DNA from: Kribbella sp. ALI-6-A
Lineage (GTDB): Bacteria; Actinomycetota; Actinomycetes; Propionibacteriales; Kribbellaceae
Length of the DNA: 64,000 nt
NCBI RefSeq assembly: GCF_001984195.1
Contig: NZ_MTQN01000009.1
Location: 1,054,001-1,118,000, forward strand
Reading direction: 5' to 3'
In this document: in pieces, positions 7,946-15,349 of the stretch
Layout: the number at the start of each line of letters is the position of its first letter
Numbering within the stretch: the first letter of the stretch is position 1
Notes under the pieces: generated by a model
Told to the model about the DNA's origin: nothing
The model's database searches: none
What the model saw: the letters and a program-made list of their open reading frames with translations, nothing else
Translations under genes and position numbers: made by a program

Positions 7946-8334
7946 GCGAGACCGGCGAGCTGATTCCGTTCGACTACGTCATCCTGCGCGCGGCGCCGCG
8001 GATCCATCGCGGTGAATTTGTCAACGTCGGCGCGGTGCTCTACTGCCGCGGCATGGACTTCCTCGGCGCCGCCTGGGACGTCGACCCGGCTCGGTTGCGG
8101 GCACTGGACCCGGCCGTGGACGTCGACGTGGTGTGCGCGTCGCTGGAGCACATCCGGGCGATCTGCGCCGGCGACCCGGCCGGCGGACCGGCCGCTGCCA
8201 CGCGGATCGGCGAGCGCTTCCGCTGGCTCGCCGCACCTCGCAGTACGGTCGTCCACCCCGGCCCGATCCACAGCGGGCTGACCAGCAGCCCCGCCGCGGA
8301 CCTGGACCGGTTGGTGGACGCCTTCGTGCGCTGA
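7942..8334 (+). CDS. DUF3037 family protein
   Basis: The 130-aa protein has the DUF3037 hallmarks: a start containing FDYVILRAAPRIHRGEFVNVGAVLYC, a short DLxRLRALDP-like helix, and an RFRWLAAPRSTVVHPGPIH segment followed by the C-terminal LDRLVDAFV helix. It is soluble with no transmembrane helix. It starts inside the stop codon of the HipA-like kinase gene, so the two proteins are probably made in fixed ratio and may act together. The family has no established function; the partner kinase makes a substrate or regulator role plausible. A 21-bp perfect hairpin terminates this unit. Confidence 0.85.
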   Translation: MSETGELIPFDYVILRAAPRIHRGEFVNVGAVLYCRGMDFLGAAWDVDPARLRALDPAVDVDVVCASLEHIRAICAGDPAGGPAAATRIGERFRWLAAPRSTVVHPGPIHSGLTSSPAADLDRLVDAFVR

Positions 8335-8353
8335 GCCGCGAACGCGAGTGGGC

Positions 8354-8423
8354 ACCTCGGACACGAAACCGGGACCTCGGACAGGTTGTTACCTGTCCGA
8401 GGTCCCGGTTTGCTGGTCCAGGT
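8354..8423. repeat. Palindromic element with repeated ACCTCGGACA/TGTCCGAGGT ends
   Basis: ACCTCGGACA occurs at 8354-8363 and again at 8374-8383, 20 bp apart. The inverse TGTCCGAGGT begins at 8394, with a degenerate outer copy GGTCCAGGT at 8415-8423. The inner copies form the hairpin annotated at 8366-8411. The 13-mer TGTCCGAGGTCCC also occurs at 35465-35477 in a tandem array, so the element may derive from a mobile-element end. Confidence 0.45.
8366..8411. terminator. Very strong bidirectional hairpin, 21-bp perfect stem
   Basis: The arms 8366-8386 and 8391-8411 are perfectly complementary over 21 bp around the loop TGTT. It lies between the convergent DUF3037 and phosphoglucomutase genes and reads A-rich/T-rich at the ends (AAACC...GGTTT), so it would terminate transcription from both sides. 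Confidence 0.8.
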
Positions 8424-8430
8424 CCCGGCT

Positions 8431-10065
8431 TCAGTCCAGCGCGTTCGAGACGACCTCACGGGCCTGGACGAAGACCTCTTCGAGGTGGTCGGCCCCCTTG
8501 AACGACTCGCCGTAGATCTTGTACAGGTCCTCGGTCCCCGACGGCCGGGCGGCGAACCACGCCGACTCCGTCGTCACCTTCAGCCCACCGATCGCCGCAC
8601 CGTTGCCCGGCGCGCTGGTCAGCCGGTCCAGGATCGGCTCGCCGGCCAACTCGGTCGCCGTCACCGCGTCGGCCGACAGCGCTGCCAGCTTGGCCTTCTG
8701 CTCCCGGCTCGCCGGAGCGTCCACCCGCGAGTACGCCGAGGCGCCGAACCGCTCGACCAGCTTCGCGTGCGCCTGCGAGGGCGTCTCGCCGGTCACCGCG
8801 GTGATCTCGCTGGCCAGCAGCGCGAGCAAGATCCCGTCCTTGTCGGTGGTCCAGACGCTGCCGTCGAAGCGCAGGAAGCTCGCCCCGGCCGACTCCTCGC
8901 CGCCGAAACCGACCGACCCGTCGATCAGCCCCGGGACGAACCACTTGAACCCGACCGGCACCTCCCACAACCGGCGGCCCAGATCCGCGACCACCCGGTC
9001 GATCAGCGACGACGAGACCAGCGTCTTGCCGACCGCGACGTCGGGGCCCCACTCGCGGTTGGCGAACAGGTAGGAGATCGCCGCGGCGAGGTAGTGGTTC
9101 GGGTTCATCAGCCCCGCGTCGGGTGTGACGACGCCGTGCCGGTCGGCGTCCGCGTCGTTGCCGGTGGCCAGGTCGTACCGGTCCTTCTGCGCGACCAGGG
9201 ACGCCATCGCGGACGGCGAGGAGCAGTCCATCCGGATCTTGCCGTCGTGGTCGAGCGTCATGAACGACCAGGCGGGATCGATCCGCGGGTTCACCACGGT
9301 CAGGTCGAGGCGGTGCCGCTCGGCGATCGCGGCCCAGTAGTCGACGCTCGCGCCGCCGAGCGGGTCGGCGCCGATCCGCAGCCCGGCCGAGCGGATCGCG
9401 TCCAGGTTGATCACCGACGGCAGGTCGTCGACGTAGTGGCCGAGGAAGTCGTAGCCCTCCGCCTGGCTCCGCGCCCGCTCGAACGGCGTACGGCGAACCT
9501 CGCGGTTGCCCGCGGCGATCAGCTCGTTGGCGCGGGCGGCGATCCAGCCGGTCGCGTCGGAGTCGGCGGGTCCGCCGTGCGGCGGGTTGTACTTGATGCC
9601 GCCGTCGCGCGGTGGGTTGTGCGACGGCGTGATCACGATGCCGTCCGCCGTGACACTGGCGCTGCCGCCGTCGCCGCGGTTGAGCCGCAGGATCGCGTGC
9701 GACACGCCTGGCGTCGGGGTCAGCCGGTCCGCGCTGTCGACCAGGGTCTGCACGCCGTTGCCCGCGAGCACCTCGAGCACGGTCCGCCAGGCGGGCTCGG
9801 ACAGGCCGTGGCTGTCCCGGCCGACCAGGAGCGGGCCGTTGGTGCCCTCACCGGCGCGGTATTCGCAGATGGCCTGCGTGATCGCCAGGATGTGGGCCTC
9901 GTTGAAGGCGCCGTCCAGGCTCGAGCCGCGATGGCCCGACGTACCGAAGACGACCTTCTGAGCGGGGTTGTCGACGTCCGGGGTGATCCCGTCGTAGGCC
10001 GCGAGCAACGCGTCGACGTCGACGAGGTCCTCGGGCTGGGCGGGCTGACCTGCGCGTGGGTGCAT
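8431..10065 (-). CDS. pgm: Alpha-D-glucose-specific phosphoglucomutase
   Basis: The 544-aa protein interconverts glucose 1-phosphate and glucose 6-phosphate in the cytoplasm, linking glycolysis with glycogen, trehalose and UDP-glucose synthesis. The start MHPRAGQPAQPEDLVDVDAL matches the family N-terminus. The phosphoserine loop is TPSHNP with Ser148. The metal site GNDADADRHG, the sugar-binding GGEESAGAS and the C-terminal phosphate-binding RPSGTEDLYKIY are all intact. Length is that of the bacterial Pgm family. The ribosome-binding site before ATG 10065 is weak. It is a single-gene unit ending at the strong hairpin at 8366-8411. Confidence 0.95.
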   Translation of the reverse strand: MHPRAGQPAQPEDLVDVDALLAAYDGITPDVDNPAQKVVFGTSGHRGSSLDGAFNEAHILAITQAICEYRAGEGTNGPLLVGRDSHGLSEPAWRTVLEVLAGNGVQTLVDSADRLTPTPGVSHAILRLNRGDGGSASVTADGIVITPSHNPPRDGGIKYNPPHGGPADSDATGWIAARANELIAAGNREVRRTPFERARSQAEGYDFLGHYVDDLPSVINLDAIRSAGLRIGADPLGGASVDYWAAIAERHRLDLTVVNPRIDPAWSFMTLDHDGKIRMDCSSPSAMASLVAQKDRYDLATGNDADADRHGVVTPDAGLMNPNHYLAAAISYLFANREWGPDVAVGKTLVSSSLIDRVVADLGRRLWEVPVGFKWFVPGLIDGSVGFGGEESAGASFLRFDGSVWTTDKDGILLALLASEITAVTGETPSQAHAKLVERFGASAYSRVDAPASREQKAKLAALSADAVTATELAGEPILDRLTSAPGNGAAIGGLKVTTESAWFAARPSGTEDLYKIYGESFKGADHLEEVFVQAREVVSNALD

Positions 10066-10173
10066 GTGCACATGCAACAAGCCCGAAGCGCGGAGCACAA
10101 CTCGACTCCGTCGATCGCGCGAGTTCTGGTCAGCTTCGGCCGGGCGCCGATCAGCTGGAGATCGGGGCTCCGG

Positions 10174-11664
10174 TCAGCTGGAGAACGGGGTGAGCAACTG
10201 GTCCACCGGGGCGAAGTCGTCGGTCAGCAGCGGCGCGTCGCCGACGAACCGGCGTACGGCGTCGGCGCCGTCGAGTACGTCCGCGCGGTCGCCCAGCCGG
10301 GTGCGCAGCTCGTTGACCGGCAGCGCCTCGTCGGACGCGACCAGCACGAAGTTGCCGCCCTCTTCGCCCGCGAGCGCCTCCTCGGTCGAGATGACCGCGA
10401 CGTTGTCGAACTCCTCCGCGACCGTGCGGATCTCGGCCTTGAGGAAGCGCTGCGGCCCGAAGTCGATGATGTTGACCGCGTAGATCCCGTCCGGCCGCAG
10501 CACCCGGTGCACGTCGGCCACCAGCTCGCGGGTCGTCAGATGCCACGGCACCGCGACACCGCCGAACGCGTCCATGATGATCAGATCCCGGCTGTCCGCA
10601 GGCTCCGACCGTACGCCGAGCCGGCCGTCGCGAATCTGCAGGTCGAGGTCCGGACCGGATCGCGCCCCGAGTTCCGCCTTGTCGAGCGCGATCACGCCGG
10701 GGTCGATCTCGTAGACCTTGTTGTTCGTCCCCGGCCGGGTCGCGGTCAGCCAGCGCGGCATGGTCAGCCCGCCGCCGCCGACGTGCAGCGCGTCGAGCCG
10801 CCGGCCGGCGGGGAACTCGCTGTCGATCAGGGCGCCGAAGTTCTTGATGTACTCGAACTCCAGGTAGGTCGGATCCTGCAGGTCGACGTACGAGTGCCGC
10901 AGCTGGTCGAGATAGAGCGTGCGGCCGGACGCGCGGTTCGGGTCGGGCTCGATGCGGGCGCAGTGATACGCGGTCTCGACCTCGCACGGCCGCGGCGCGA
11001 CGACGGTGAGCCCGGCGCCGACGAGCGCGAGCACCAGCGGGCGAGCGGCGGCCTGGATGCCGCGCAGGAAGATCGTCAGCACCGCGCCGGTCACCACCAG
11101 CACACCGCCGAGACAGAGCACGATCACGCTCGTCGGCACCTTGGCCACGAACACGAACCCGGTCAGCACCGTGCCGACGATCCCGCCCACCGTCGCGTAC
11201 GCCGACAGACGCCCGACAACCGTGCCGGTCTGAGCCAGCGTCGACAGCCGCAGCTTCGTCACCATCGGAGTCACCGCGGCCAGCAACGACGCCGGGATGA
11301 ACACGGCGACCGCGACCGCCAGGAACACCGCGTTCGCCCCACCACCCCGCACCGCTTCGCCCGTCCACCGAACCACCGGCAGCACGAGCAGCACGAGCGC
11401 GCCCCCGAACAGGATCATCGGCCCGAGCGTCCGCGTCGGCGGCACGGAGTCCGCGAACCGCCCACCCAACGCCGCACCGGTCGCGATCGCCGCCAGCGCG
11501 ACACCGATGATCGCCGTGTTGGTCTCCAGCGTCAGCCCCAGGTACGGCGCCACCAGCCGCAACGAAACCAGCTCCAGCACCATCACCGCCGCCGAACTCC
11601 CGAACGACAACCCAATGGCCAGCTTGTCGCCGATCCCCCGGACCCGGACTTCCGTCTCACTCAC
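10174..11664 (-). CDS. Membrane-anchored spermidine-synthase-like fusion protein
   Basis: The 496-aa protein has about six hydrophobic helices in its first 235 residues, for example VMVLELVSLRLVAPYLG, AIIGVALAAIATGAALGG and FLAVAVAVFIPASLLAAV. A soluble methyltransferase/spermidine-synthase fold follows, with LHVGGGGLTMPRWL, the acidic YEIDPGVIALDK and DLIIMDAFGG. Such fusions are widespread in actinobacteria. Whether they make polyamines is unproven because aminopropyl-acceptor residues are often not conserved. No polyamine gene is nearby. The start is ATG-like MSETEVRVRG, divergent from the YjbR gene. Confidence 0.83.
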   Translation of the reverse strand: MSETEVRVRGIGDKLAIGLSFGSSAAVMVLELVSLRLVAPYLGLTLETNTAIIGVALAAIATGAALGGRFADSVPPTRTLGPMILFGGALVLLVLPVVRWTGEAVRGGGANAVFLAVAVAVFIPASLLAAVTPMVTKLRLSTLAQTGTVVGRLSAYATVGGIVGTVLTGFVFVAKVPTSVIVLCLGGVLVVTGAVLTIFLRGIQAAARPLVLALVGAGLTVVAPRPCEVETAYHCARIEPDPNRASGRTLYLDQLRHSYVDLQDPTYLEFEYIKNFGALIDSEFPAGRRLDALHVGGGGLTMPRWLTATRPGTNNKVYEIDPGVIALDKAELGARSGPDLDLQIRDGRLGVRSEPADSRDLIIMDAFGGVAVPWHLTTRELVADVHRVLRPDGIYAVNIIDFGPQRFLKAEIRTVAEEFDNVAVISTEEALAGEEGGNFVLVASDEALPVNELRTRLGDRADVLDGADAVRRFVGDAPLLTDDFAPVDQLLTPFSS

Positions 11665-11755
11665 CGCGCCACCCTATCGGTGGGTCCCAGCGCGGGGCGT
11701 TTCCGCGACTCAGCAGGAGGCTGACAAACCACGCGCCGGGCGGGAGGGTGGAGGC

Positions 11756-12109
11756 ATGGACGCGTTGGAGCGGTTGCGGGAGCTGTGCCTGGTGTTGCCC
11801 GAGGTGACCGAGCGGCTCAGTCATGGCGAACCGACGTGGTTCATCCGGGACAAGAAGACCTTCGTCATGTTCGCGAACCAGCACCACGACGACCGCGTCG
11901 GCTTTTGGTGCGCGGCCCCCGAAGGTGCCCAGGAGGAACTACTGGCCACCGACCCAGACCGATTCTTCCGTCCCCCGTACGTCGGCCACCGCGGCTGGAT
12001 CGGCGTCTACCTGGACATCGAGGACGTCGACTGGGATCACCTCGCCGACATCGTCCGCGACGCCTATCGCCACGTCGCACCGAAGTCTCTCGCCGCGCTG
12101 GTCGACTAG
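11756..12109 (+). CDS. MmcQ/YjbR family protein
   Basis: The 117-aa protein starts at ATG 11756 behind a GGAGG-type ribosome-binding site. It shows the CyaY-like MmcQ/YjbR fold: LRELCLVLPEVTERLSHGEP, then TWFIRDKKTFVMFA, FWCAAPEGAQEELL, PYVGHRGWIGVYLD and a final helix DIVRDAYRHVAPKSL. The family is often annotated as DNA-binding on weak grounds. The charged surface and a phosphonate/methyl-transfer link in some members leave its role unclear. It is monocistronic, divergent from the spermidine-synthase-like gene. Confidence 0.85.
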   Translation: MDALERLRELCLVLPEVTERLSHGEPTWFIRDKKTFVMFANQHHDDRVGFWCAAPEGAQEELLATDPDRFFRPPYVGHRGWIGVYLDIEDVDWDHLADIVRDAYRHVAPKSLAALVD

Positions 12110-12130
12110 CTGACTGGCAAGGATCTCCAC

Positions 12131-12166
12131 CATCCAGTACTGGATGTGACTCAGGTCACAGTGACC
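12131..12166. promoter_or_regulatory. Two palindromes in the promoter region of a lipoprotein gene
   Basis: CATCCAGTACTGGATG at 12131-12146 is a perfect 16-bp palindrome. Directly after it, GGTCAC-A-GTGACC at 12154-12166 is a perfect inverted repeat, and further GTGAC-like words follow. They lie 90-120 bp before the lipoprotein start, where repressor or activator sites would be expected. The binding protein is unknown. Confidence 0.45.
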
Positions 12167-12252
12167 ACTGTCCGTGTCACCGCGTTACACGAACAGTGCC
12201 GGTGGTAGCGGCAGTACCGCGTCCGACGGCACCTGACAGGAGGTTCGACCCC

Positions 12253-12813
12253 ATGCGCATTCGGAACCTGGCGGTGACCGCCACGCTGATCCCGGTCCTG
12301 ATGCTCGCCGGTTGCGGCGCCGACACGTCGGCCGACGTGGCCGCCTCGTCCCCCGGCGCCCAGAAGGCGTCCAAGCACACCGATGTTCCGGTCGGCGCGG
12401 CCCAGCCGGAGACCACGCAGGTCTCCGACGACCCGGTCGTCAACGCGTACTACGACTACCGCGCCGCGCTCGACACGATGATGAAGAGCGGCGGCAAGGC
12501 GACCAAGCAGCTGGTCCCGGTGATGACGCCGACGCTCTACAAGGCGATCAGCCTGCAGGCCAAGTACTACCGCGCCCGCAAGCTGCGCAACACCGGTGCC
12601 ACGAAGGTGGTCTGGGCCAAGCGCACGGTCGCCGCCGCCGGCGTGATCGTGCGCGCCTGCTACGACACCAAGGCCGCCCGCACGGTCGACGCGAAGGGCC
12701 GCGGCGTGATCCCGGCCAAGACGCCGACCCGCTGGGTCGACGAGATGCGCGTCGAGCAGCGCGACGGCCGCTGGGTCGTCGACGGCGGGCGCACCACGCC
12801 TCAGAAGTGCTGA
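12253..12813 (+). CDS. Putative secreted lipoprotein of unknown function
   Basis: The 186-aa protein starts MRIRNLAVTATLIPVLMLAG, with a lipobox LAGC at residues 18-21, so it should be lipid-anchored on the outer face of the membrane. A flexible Ala/Ser/Lys linker follows. The C-terminal domain (VVNAYYDYRAALDTMM, then WVDEMRVEQRDGRWVVDGG) resembles the NTF2-like or Mce-associated type of small alpha+beta fold found in actinobacterial lipoproteins; this is inference. AGGAGG precedes the ATG at 12253. It is followed by two strong hairpins. Confidence 0.78.
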   Translation: MRIRNLAVTATLIPVLMLAGCGADTSADVAASSPGAQKASKHTDVPVGAAQPETTQVSDDPVVNAYYDYRAALDTMMKSGGKATKQLVPVMTPTLYKAISLQAKYYRARKLRNTGATKVVWAKRTVAAAGVIVRACYDTKAARTVDAKGRGVIPAKTPTRWVDEMRVEQRDGRWVVDGGRTTPQKC

Positions 12814-12835
12814 ATCCGCCACACCCCTGAAGCAA

Positions 12836-12855
12836 CCTCCGGGCCTTGCCGGAGG
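12836..12855. terminator. Hairpin terminator after the lipoprotein gene
   Basis: CCTCCGG and CCGGAGG form a perfect seven-bp stem around a six-base loop, 23 bp after the lipoprotein stop codon. No long U-tract follows, as is usual in high-GC actinobacteria. Confidence 0.6.
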
Positions 12856-12911
12856 AGAACACGACTCCGGATCGCCGCCCTCGGGCACACCTCGCGGACC
12901 GGAGCCAGCCA

Positions 12912-12942
12912 ACAGCGCGGAGAGTCCACCTCTCCGCGCTGT
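12912..12942. terminator. Bidirectional hairpin terminator, 13-bp stem
   Basis: ACAGCGCGGAGAG pairs perfectly with CTCTCCGCGCTGT around the loop TCCAC. It lies 50 bp from the stop codon of the leftward gene and about 100 bp from the rightward lipoprotein gene, so it can serve both convergent genes. Confidence 0.75.
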
Positions 12943-12991
12943 CGGCTTCCCAACCTCGGCAGCGGCGCACCCGGCCCCGAGAGCACCGCCC

Positions 12992-13498
12992 TCAGAGCGG
13001 GTGCCGCGACTCCTGCGCGATCAACTCCTCGACCGCCGCCCGCAGCTCGGCGTCCTGTTCCGGTCCGGACCACACCACGATCCGCGCCTTGTCGCCCAAC
13101 TTGTCCGCGACCAGCTCGCGCGCCGGCGTCGGATCACCCTGGTTCAGCAGGACCACCAGGCGCCTGCCGTCCCGCTGCAACCGGTCGAGCAACGGCGGCA
13201 GCGTCGACCCGCGGAACAACCCCGGATCGCTTTTCACCTTCGTCTCGACCATCACCCCGCGCCCGCGCACCACCAGCAGGAAGTCGGCCCGGTCCCGAGC
13301 GAACTCCCGGTCGTGGTAGACCCGCGCCTTCGGCCAGAGCCGCTGCAGCGCCTCGTCGACGTCCGCGTCGTAGCGGGCCGCGAGCCGGCTGACCCGCGAA
13401 CTCGTCCCGCGCGGGCGAAAGGACTCCGGCGTACGGCGTACCGGTCGGCGTCGGCCGAGCAGCGGCAACATCCACCGGTAGAGCCTGGTGTCGATCAT
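12992..13498 (-). CDS. Small protein with a PD-(D/E)XK nuclease-like motif
   Basis: The 168-aa protein starts at ATG 13498 behind AGGGGGT. A basic N-terminus (MIDTRLYRWMLPLLGRRRPV) is followed by helices. Then comes a core that looks like the restriction-endonuclease fold: an Asp in RADFLLVV, a short turn, and VMVETKVK, supplying the D...ExK spacing of the PD-(D/E)XK superfamily. An LVVLLNQGD strand and a helical C-terminus complete it. No helicase or methylase partner is adjacent. It may be a diverged nuclease or a non-catalytic binding protein. The fold assignment rests on one motif and should be tested by structure prediction. Confidence 0.6.
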   Translation of the reverse strand: MIDTRLYRWMLPLLGRRRPVRRTPESFRPRGTSSRVSRLAARYDADVDEALQRLWPKARVYHDREFARDRADFLLVVRGRGVMVETKVKSDPGLFRGSTLPPLLDRLQRDGRRLVVLLNQGDPTPARELVADKLGDKARIVVWSGPEQDAELRAAVEELIAQESRHPL

Positions 13499-13663
13499 CG
13501 GCGGACCCCCTGGCCCTAGGTCGTCACTCAGGCAAGAGCTTTCCAGCCTCCGGGGGCGGCAAAACCTTCCCGCCCGCACCGAAGGCCGATCGTGACCGCA
13601 CCGCGACGAACCCGACACCCGGCGACCCACCGACGGACCGACCGATGGGCCCGGACAGACGAA

Positions 13664-13696
13664 CACCGGGGCCGCCGACCAGCAGCGACCCCGGTG
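13664..13696 (-). terminator. Candidate terminator of the yceI-type gene
   Basis: CACCGGGG at 13664-13671 pairs with CCCCGGTG at 13689-13696 around a 17-base loop, 20 bp beyond the stop codon of the leftward YceI gene. Confidence 0.5.
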
Positions 13697-13716
13697 GCGC
13701 CTGTACGGCGAAACGC

Positions 13717-14274
13717 TCAGGCGTTCTTGATCGCCGAAACCTCGATCTCGAGGGTGATCTTTTCGCTGACCATGACGCCACCGCCATCGAGGGCCGCGTT
13801 CCAGGTGACGCCGAAGTCCTTGCGGTTGATCGTCACCGAGCCCTCGACGCCGACCCGGACGTTGCCGTACACGTCCGTGGCGGTCCCGGTGTACTCGAAG
13901 TCGATCGTGACCGGCTTGGTGATGCCCTTGATGGTCAGGTCGCCGGTGACCGCGAAAACGTCGTCACCCTTGGGCTCGACGGCGGTCGACACGAAGGTGA
14001 TCTCCGGGTGCTCGTCCATCTCGAAGAAGTCGTTGCTCCGCAGGTGGTCGTCGCGCTGGCTGTTGCGGGTGTCGATGCTCTTGGCCTGAATCGTGACCTT
14101 GACCGAGGAGTTGGCCGGGTTCTCGCCGTCGATGTGCGCCGAACCCTCCCACTCGTTGAACGACCCACGAACCTTGGTCACCATCGCGTGCCGGGCGACG
14201 AAGCCGACACGGCTGTGCGAGGTGTCGATGGTGTAGTCGCCGGTCAGCGTGGCGTAGCCAGTCGTCGTGCTCAT
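13717..14274 (-). CDS. YceI family lipocalin-like protein
   Basis: The 185-aa protein has the YceI signature throughout: YTIDTSHSRVGFVARHAMVTKVRGSF at the N-terminus, SIDTRNSQRDDHLRSNDFF, HPEITFVS, and the C-terminal KDFGVTWNAALDGGGVMVSEK. The family forms an extended lipocalin-like barrel that binds polyisoprenoids or amphiphiles. This copy has no signal peptide, so it should be cytoplasmic, as in many actinobacteria. It is a single gene with an AT-rich promoter region (14280-14340), unusual for this GC-rich sequence. Stress or MarR-type control is common for such genes but is not demonstrated here. Confidence 0.92.
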   Translation of the reverse strand: MSTTTGYATLTGDYTIDTSHSRVGFVARHAMVTKVRGSFNEWEGSAHIDGENPANSSVKVTIQAKSIDTRNSQRDDHLRSNDFFEMDEHPEITFVSTAVEPKGDDVFAVTGDLTIKGITKPVTIDFEYTGTATDVYGNVRVGVEGSVTINRKDFGVTWNAALDGGGVMVSEKITLEIEVSAIKNA

Positions 14275-14451
14275 GAGTGATGTCCTCCGGGGGCGATTAG
14301 TTGAAGTTTGTATCTCTTACTGTGCCAGAGCCAGGTTGATAAGTCCACTCCCCCAGACGGTGTGTTGCTCGAACGGCTACATATTCGGTTGCGGCGCCGG
14401 ACCGCGGCGGGTTTGAGTAGCTCGGCAATCGTTCGAGGTGAGGAGTTCGTG

Positions 14452-14940
14452 GTGCAGGCGTTGAGCGCCGACGAGATCCGGCGATCGTTCGTGAACTCGT
14501 CGAAGAGCCAGGTGAAGGCGATCACGATGCCGGCCGGGCTGACCGAGCTGCCCTGGGAGTCGCTGGACTTCCTCGGCTGGCGCGACGCGAAGGCCCCGGC
14601 TCGCGGCTACCTCGTCGTACCGCGTGAGGACGGAGTCCTCGGTGTCGCCCTCAGCACGGCCGCGACTGGTAAGCCTCGTCGTGGCACCGGGCTGTGCGAC
14701 GTCTGCCACACCGCGCACCAGGTCACCGACGTCGCGCTGTTCGCCGCCCGCCGGGCCGGCACGGCCGGGCGTGAGGGCAACACGGTCGGCACCTACATCT
14801 GTGCCGACCTGGCCTGCTCGTTGTACGTGCGCGGCCTGCGCGACCCCGAAGTGCCGCAGGGCGAAACCGTCAGCCCGCAGATCCGGATCGAGCGCCTCGG
14901 CCAGCGGCTTGAGACTTTCCTGTCCCGGGTACTCGCCTAG
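14452..14940 (+). CDS. FBP (FusB-like, EF-G-binding) zinc-finger protein
   Basis: The 162-aa protein begins at the second of two GTG codons, six bases after GAGGTGAGGAG. The N-terminal part is helical (LSADEIRRSFVNSSKSQVKAI). The C-terminal part is a treble-clef zinc finger with LCDVCHTAHQV and YICADLACSLYVRG, giving two CxxC-type pairs. This is the layout of FusB/FBP proteins, which bind elongation factor G and rescue ribosomes stalled by fusidic acid. Actinobacterial members are intrinsic housekeeping genes rather than acquired resistance determinants, and the true role here is unproven. It stands alone, divergent from yceI. Confidence 0.85.
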   Translation: MQALSADEIRRSFVNSSKSQVKAITMPAGLTELPWESLDFLGWRDAKAPARGYLVVPREDGVLGVALSTAATGKPRRGTGLCDVCHTAHQVTDVALFAARRAGTAGREGNTVGTYICADLACSLYVRGLRDPEVPQGETVSPQIRIERLGQRLETFLSRVLA

Positions 14941-15027
14941 CAGCATCCGGAGAGACACAATCAGCTTCGGCAGACTGGTCCGGGGAACTAGTCTGGAATC
15001 AGGACCGGACACGAGAACGAGGTCGCG

Positions 15028-15282
15028 ATGTCGGAGTTCAGAATCACCCACGAGATCCACGAGGTCCACCCGGACATCCGCGAGAAGCTGACCACCGCGA
15101 CAATCGACGCGATCAACGAGTCGAGTTCCCGGTCCGCCGAGGACGCCGCGCTGGTGCTGCGCAACCGGCTCGGCGAGATCGGCGTGCACATGAGCCCCGA
15201 GGCCTGCCTGGCCGCGGTGGAACGGATCCGCTCCGGCAAGAGCCTGCGCTTCGAGATCGAACGCGAACCCGCTGCGGACTGA
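15028..15282 (+). CDS. Small hypothetical protein, 84 aa
   Basis: The gene starts at ATG 15028 (MSEFRITHEIHEVHPDIREK) and encodes an acidic, mainly helical protein. It has no cysteine pair, membrane helix or signal peptide. The stretch EDAALVLRNRLGEIGVHMSPEA looks like a short helix-turn-helix-sized bundle but lacks a typical recognition helix. I do not recognise the family. It is separated by 67 bp from the DUF429 gene and could be cotranscribed with it. Confidence 0.6.
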   Translation: MSEFRITHEIHEVHPDIREKLTTATIDAINESSSRSAEDAALVLRNRLGEIGVHMSPEACLAAVERIRSGKSLRFEIEREPAAD

Positions 15283-15349
15283 TCCGGAGGTGGCGGCCGG
15301 CGCGAGGTCGCGGCGGCCCGCCGCCGGTGAGGGTCCGCTGCAAGCCGGG

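Noticed and set aside
8386..11724. Very long rightward reading frame opposite pgm and the spermidine-synthase-like gene
   Set aside because: It is antisense to two clear enzymes, Arg/Gly/Asp-rich, and typical of GC-rich shadow frames.
13499..13716. Possible regulatory RNA between the nuclease-like and yceI genes
   Set aside because: Only one simple terminator-like hairpin was found and no other conserved-looking structure.
14452..14940. FusB-like gene as acquired fusidic-acid resistance
   Set aside because: Base composition matches its neighbours and such genes are intrinsic in actinobacteria; no mobile element is adjacent.
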